Assembly: GCF_900105415.1 (NCBI RefSeq)
Contig: NZ_FNSM01000001.1
Coordinates: forward strand, 372,001 to 436,000
DNA length: 64,000 bases
Source: Streptomyces sp. TLI_105
GTDB lineage: Bacteria > Actinomycetota > Actinomycetes > Streptomycetales > Streptomycetaceae
Reading direction: 5' to 3'
The notes under the pieces are model-generated. The model saw nothing but the letters and a program-made list of their open reading frames with translations, did no database searches and had not been told where the DNA came from. Below, in pieces: positions 58,952 through 64,000 of the stretch. Position 1 is the first letter of the stretch. The number at the start of each line of letters is the position of its first letter. The position numbers were made by a program, and so were the translations under genes.

Positions 58952-60424
58952 TCAGCCGTGAGCGATCCAGGTCGTCTTCAGGCCGGTGTACTTGTCGAGG
59001 GAGTGCAGGGAGAGGTCGCGCCCGTGTCCGGACTGCTTGAACCCGCCGAAGGGCGTGTACGGGCTGAGGGCGTCGACGGTGTTGACGGAGACGGTGCCGA
59101 CGCGCAGGGCGTCCGCCACGCGATGGGCGCGGCCGAGGTCCCGGGTCCACACGGAGGCGGCAAGGCCGTAGGCGGAGTCGTCGGCGAGGCGGATCGCCTC
59201 GGTCTCGTCCCGGAAGGGGAGCACCGTCAGGACGGGGCCGAACAGTTCCTCCCGTACGAGCGGGGCGTCGGGGCCGAGGCCGGTGACGACGGTGGGGTCG
59301 AGGTAGGCGCCGTCGCGGTCGGGGCGCGTGCCGCCGCACACGAGGGTGCCGCCCGATGACCGCACGGCGTCGAGGACGCGTTCCGCCTGGGCCTCGTCGA
59401 CGAGCGGTCCGAGCCGGGTGGCGGGGTCGAGCGGGTCGCCCGGCTGCCAGGTGCGGGCGTGCTCGGCGACGCGGGCCGTGAACTCCTCGGCGACGGAGGC
59501 CTCGACGAGGAGGCGGGTGTTGGCGGAGCAGACCTGTCCGGCGTTGTAGACGAAGCCCCATGCGGCGCGTTCCGCGGCGGCGTCCAGGTCGGCGTCGGCG
59601 AAGACGACGTTGGGGCTCTTGCCGCCGGCCTCTGGCCAGACCTGCTTCATGTTCGACTCGGCGGAGTAGGCGAGGAAGCGCTTGGCCACGGCGGTGGAGC
59701 CGGTGAAGACCAGGGTGTCCACGTCCGGGTGGAGGCCGAGCGCCCGTCCGGTCGTCTCCCCCGGGCCGGGCACGACGTTCAGCACGCCGTCGGGCAGTCC
59801 GGCCTCCGCGGCGAGTTCCGCGAGGAGCAGCGCCGAGAGCGGGGACTGCTCGGCCGGCTTCAGCACGACGCTGTTTCCCGCGGCCAGCGCGGGGGCCAGC
59901 TTCCAGCTCGCCAGGTCGAGGGGGAAGTTCCAGGGGACCACCGCGCCGACGACCCCCAGCGGGGCGCGGCGCACGAGGGCGAGGTTGCCCGGCGGGGCCG
60001 GGGCGACCTCGTCGTAGAGCTTGTCGACGGCCTCGGCGTACCAGGTGAAGACGCCTGCGGCGCCGGGGACGTCGGTGCCGTGGGACTCCGCGATGGGCTT
60101 GCCCATGTCGAGGGTGTCGCAGAGGGCGAGCTCCTCGCCGTGCTCCTCGATGAGGCGGGCGAGGGCGAGCAGGACCCGCCTGCGCTCCGCGGGGGCGGTG
60201 CGCGACCAGCGGCCGCCCTCGAAGGAGGTGCGGGCGGCGGCCACGGCCCGGTCGACGTCCGCCGCGGAGCCGGCCGCCACGTGGGCGGTGGTCTTGCCGG
60301 TCGCGGGGTTCACGGTCGGGATCCACCGGTCCTCGGCGGGATCGGTCCACGCTCCGTCGATGAACAGGCGCGTGCGGGGTGTGAGGTCGGCGGCGCGCTG
60401 CCGCCAGTGGGCGTACGTCTGCAT
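58952..60424 (-). CDS. NAD(P)-dependent aldehyde dehydrogenase (PuuC-like)
   Basis: A 490-aa aldehyde dehydrogenase. VVPWNFPLDLASWKLAPALA and LVFTGSTAVAKRFLAYSAES bind NAD(P); the general base Glu is in WPEAGGKSPN, the nucleophile Cys in NAGQVCSANTR, and EELFGPVLTVLPF follows. The base motif is WPEAGGK rather than WLELGGK. Likely substrates are 4-aminobutyraldehyde or gamma-glutamyl-aminobutyraldehyde. ATG 60424 chosen, as upstream in-frame codons give Pro/Arg-rich sequence. Divergent from a TetR gene. Confidence 0.9.
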   Translation of the reverse strand: MQTYAHWRQRAADLTPRTRLFIDGAWTDPAEDRWIPTVNPATGKTTAHVAAGSAADVDRAVAAARTSFEGGRWSRTAPAERRRVLLALARLIEEHGEELALCDTLDMGKPIAESHGTDVPGAAGVFTWYAEAVDKLYDEVAPAPPGNLALVRRAPLGVVGAVVPWNFPLDLASWKLAPALAAGNSVVLKPAEQSPLSALLLAELAAEAGLPDGVLNVVPGPGETTGRALGLHPDVDTLVFTGSTAVAKRFLAYSAESNMKQVWPEAGGKSPNVVFADADLDAAAERAAWGFVYNAGQVCSANTRLLVEASVAEEFTARVAEHARTWQPGDPLDPATRLGPLVDEAQAERVLDAVRSSGGTLVCGGTRPDRDGAYLDPTVVTGLGPDAPLVREELFGPVLTVLPFRDETEAIRLADDSAYGLAASVWTRDLGRAHRVADALRVGTVSVNTVDALSPYTPFGGFKQSGHGRDLSLHSLDKYTGLKTTWIAHG

Positions 60425-60572
60425 TGCTGTGGCCTTCGCTTGCGTCGTGGGACGTGGGGTGAGCCGGTGCCCCTGGGTGGGAGGCGGGCGGGGCCGTTTC
60501 GGCGGGGTGCCGCTCGGAGACAGCGGGGCGGCGAGGGAGAAGGGGCTCGGCGGCGGCGTCCGCACCGAGTTC

Positions 60573-60590
60573 TTTGAGTTGGGATTCAAA
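60573..60590. promoter_or_regulatory. Possible TetR operator in the ALDH-tetR gap
   Basis: TTTGA-N8-TCAAA is an inverted repeat in a locally AT-rich patch of the 243-bp divergent region. Arms are only 5 bp, so the call is weak. Confidence 0.3.
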
Positions 60591-60667
60591 CAATAGGTGA
60601 ACCAGCCGTCAATGCTCTGGACGGGAACTTCTTGCACCATCTGATACGGGCGTCAGAGAATGAGCCC

Positions 60668-61285
60668 ATGAGGAAAGTCGGCAGACCACGCGACCAGACG
60701 GCACGCAGAGAGGCCCTCGTCTCCGCCGCGGGGCGGGCCATCGCGGAGCGCGGGCTCGAAGCCCTGCGCATCAAGGACATCGCGGAGGCCGCGGGCGTCT
60801 CCCAGGGCTCGGTCCTGTACTACTACCCCGAGCTCGACGACCTCCTCCTGGAGGTGCACCGGGGCGCGGTGGAGGGCTATCTCGCGTCCCGGCAGCAGGC
60901 CTACGACGAGGCGGCCGCCGGCGATCCCGCCGCGCGGCTGCGGGCCCTCATGGACAGCGGTCTGCCGAGCATGACGGACGACCCGGTCCACGGGCTGCTG
61001 TACGAGCTGCACCGGCGCGCCGGCCGCAGCCCGGGCCACGCCGAGCTGATGGCCTCGCTCTTCGCGCGGGAGGTCGCGCTCTACACGACCGCCCTCGCGG
61101 TGGGCGCCGCGACCGGCGGGTTCACGCTCGCCGCGCCCGCGCCCGACCTGGCACACGGCCTGGTGGCCCTGGAGGACGGCTACGGCCTGCACATCGTCAG
61201 CCGCAACGCGGCCCTGCGCCCCGACAGGGCCCGTGAGCTGCTCCTGGCCCACGCCCGGACGGTGACCGGCCGGGCCGACCTGTAG
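60668..61285 (+). CDS. TetR-family regulator of the amine catabolic set
   Basis: A 205-aa TetR protein. KVGRPRDQTARREALVSAAG then ERGLEALRIKDIAEAAGVSQ and GSVLYYYPELDDLLLEV form the HTH; the C-terminal domain has DDPVHGLLYELHRRAGRSPG. ATG 60668 chosen. BetI-like proteins of this kind often repress adjacent amine or aldehyde dehydrogenase genes. It is divergent from the aldehyde dehydrogenase and convergent with the LysR gene (17 bp gap). Confidence 0.87.
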   Translation: MRKVGRPRDQTARREALVSAAGRAIAERGLEALRIKDIAEAAGVSQGSVLYYYPELDDLLLEVHRGAVEGYLASRQQAYDEAAAGDPAARLRALMDSGLPSMTDDPVHGLLYELHRRAGRSPGHAELMASLFAREVALYTTALAVGAATGGFTLAAPAPDLAHGLVALEDGYGLHIVSRNAALRPDRARELLLAHARTVTGRADL

Positions 61286-61302
61286 TGACGGGAGGTCGCC
61301 GC

Positions 61303-62229
61303 TCAGCCCTCGGCGGGTCGGGTGGCGACCTCCCGCAGTACGTCCATGACCGCTCGGGCGCGGGCCGTCGGGGTCACGCTCGCCACCGAGGCGATCTTGA
61401 CTTCGAGCGGCGGTCCGCCGTCCCGGAGCCGGAGCTCCGCGATCTCGCCGCCACCGTAGGTCTGACTGGTCGCCGGGCGCTGGTTGAGGACGGAGTAGCC
61501 GAGTCCGCGCGCCACCAGGGAGCGCACCGTCTCGTAGCTCCGCGTGTGGTAGCGCACGTCGGGCGCGGTGCCGGTGGCGGCGAGCAGGGAGCGGAAGTAG
61601 TCACGGCTGTGGGGGAGGTCGAGGAGGACGAGCGGCTCCGCCGACAGTTCGGCCAGTTCGACACTGTCCCGGCCGGCCAGGGGGTGATCGGCCGGGACGA
61701 TGACGTACGCCGGGGCGCGGGCGACGGTCTCGGCGCGCAGGTCCGGCTCGGCCGACAGACCGAGGTCGTAGGTGAGCGCGAAGTCGACGCGTCCCCCCGT
61801 CAGGGCCTGGACGAGCTGGTCCGACTCCCCCTCCATGACGTCGAGTTCGATGCCCGGATGGCGTCGGGTGCATTCGCTGAACAGCGCCGGCAGGTAGTAC
61901 GGGGCCAGGGTCACGAAGCAGCCGACGGCCACCGGCCCGGAGAGGGACTCGCCCCCGCCCCTGGCCTCCCGTTCGACCTCGCGGGCGCGGGCGAGGAGGT
62001 CCTGGGCCTGCTGCCGGAGCCGCTCCCCGGCGGGTGTCAGCGTCAGCCCCCGGCCGCGCCGGCGGATGAACAGCTGCACCCGCAGGTCCTGCTCCAGGTT
62101 GTGGACGGCCGTGGACACGGCGGACTGCGCGATGTGCAGCTCCGCCGCCGCCTCCGTCATCGAGCCGCGTTCGGCGGCGACGAGGAAGTAGCGGAGCTGG
62201 ACGAGTGTGAAACCGACTGGTGACGTCAT
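61303..62229 (-). CDS. LysR-family transcriptional regulator
   Basis: A 308-aa LTTR. HTH: TLVQLRYFLVAAERGSMTEA and LHIAQSAVSTAVHNLEQDLR. The effector domain opens GPVAVGCFVTLAPYYLPALF and carries GRVDFALTYDLGL. It lies 78 bp downstream of, and on the same strand as, the aspartase. A role in regulating the aspartase-M20 operon is plausible but it could act elsewhere. Confidence 0.88.
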   Translation of the reverse strand: MTSPVGFTLVQLRYFLVAAERGSMTEAAAELHIAQSAVSTAVHNLEQDLRVQLFIRRRGRGLTLTPAGERLRQQAQDLLARAREVEREARGGGESLSGPVAVGCFVTLAPYYLPALFSECTRRHPGIELDVMEGESDQLVQALTGGRVDFALTYDLGLSAEPDLRAETVARAPAYVIVPADHPLAGRDSVELAELSAEPLVLLDLPHSRDYFRSLLAATGTAPDVRYHTRSYETVRSLVARGLGYSVLNQRPATSQTYGGGEIAELRLRDGGPPLEVKIASVASVTPTARARAVMDVLREVATRPAEG

Positions 62230-62307
62230 GCGTGGCCCTCGCGCCTGGTGGTCCGGTCGGCTCCGACCCTATGCGGCCCCGGCGACGGACACGACGCCGT
62301 GGGGTGC

Positions 62308-63746
<1,439 letters not shown>

Positions 63747-63750
<4 letters not shown>

Positions 63751-64000
63751 CGGGTTCCTTCGGTCGTCGGGATGCCTCCGGCGGGCCCGGCTCGGTCCAC
63801 TCCGGTCCAGGCCAGGGCGATCGCCCCGTCGAGCAGGGCCCGTTCGGCCGTCCCGCCCACGCAGTGCGCGGCGAACTCGTGCTGGTGGTTGGTCGCGGGC
63901 AGGGAGCCGATGCCGATGTACGGGTGGATGGCCGGCACCACCTGGGAGACGTTGCCCATGTCGGTGGAGGCGCGGTTCATCCGTGCGGCCTGCCCCGGCG
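63747..64000 (-). CDS. M20-family amidohydrolase, C-terminal part (cut by window edge)
   Basis: Only the last 84 residues are in the window; the 5' end lies beyond base 64000. NRASTDMGNVSQVVPAIHPY and NHQHEFAAHCVGGTAERALL are typical of the C terminus of M20D metallo-amidohydrolases (AbgB-like). These split N-acyl or aminobenzoyl amino acids. It is upstream of aspA in the same operon. Confidence 0.75.

Overview
The window looks like a piece of a Streptomyces (or close actinomycete) chromosome. GC is very high, third codon positions are almost all G or C, GTG starts and 1-13 bp gene overlaps are common, and most hits to memory are Streptomyces-type proteins (SpoIIE/HATPase phosphatase, M4 and S8 exoproteases, LysR/TetR/IclR regulators). 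No rRNA, tRNA, CRISPR array, insertion sequence or phage gene was seen.

Layout. 0-7.7 kb: PP2C signalling phosphatase, secreted esterase-like protein, M4 protease with a LysR gene, beta-carbonic anhydrase, Sua5/YrdC protein. 7.8-45 kb: a dense gene island for aerobic breakdown of the steroid nucleus by the 9,10-seco pathway. 45-49 kb: sterol-type glycosyltransferase, MDR oxidoreductase with divergent TetR, and a patch of decayed genes. 49-55 kb: secreted unknown protein, large secreted subtilisin, nucleoside hydrolase. 55-62 kb: a putrescine/amine utilisation set (APC permease, class III aminotransferase, aldehyde dehydrogenase, TetR). 61-64 kb: LysR, aspartase and a truncated M20 hydrolase.

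Steroid island. Ring A/B genes are kstD, kshA, kshB, hsaA, hsaB, hsaC and hsaD. HsaEFG process the small C5 fragment. fadD3, ipdA, ipdB, ipdC, ipdF, echA20, fadE30, fadE31-33 and fadA6 process the C/D-ring acid (HIP). The HIP half keeps the gene order of the Mycobacterium Rv3548c-Rv3564 region and carries its regulator KstR2, with two matching 20-bp operators. The ring A/B half carries an IclR regulator instead, and its three main promoters share a 17-bp palindrome placed 30-31 bp upstream of the -10 box; I know of no description of this. No cholesterol side-chain genes (CYP125, FadE26-29-type, Ltp2) and no Mce4 importer are present. Instead there is a steroid-monooxygenase-like Baeyer-Villiger enzyme, an HSL-type esterase, a 3alpha/20beta-HSD-like SDR and an MFS transporter. 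This suggests use of C19/C21 steroids rather than sterols.

Other points of note: a second hsaA paralogue, an unknown Cys-rich gene between kshA and kshB, a start region built of four tandem RBS-GTG modules, and a small duplicated remnant of the fadA6 3' end. Function calls rest on reading motifs and on remembered families; no search was run.
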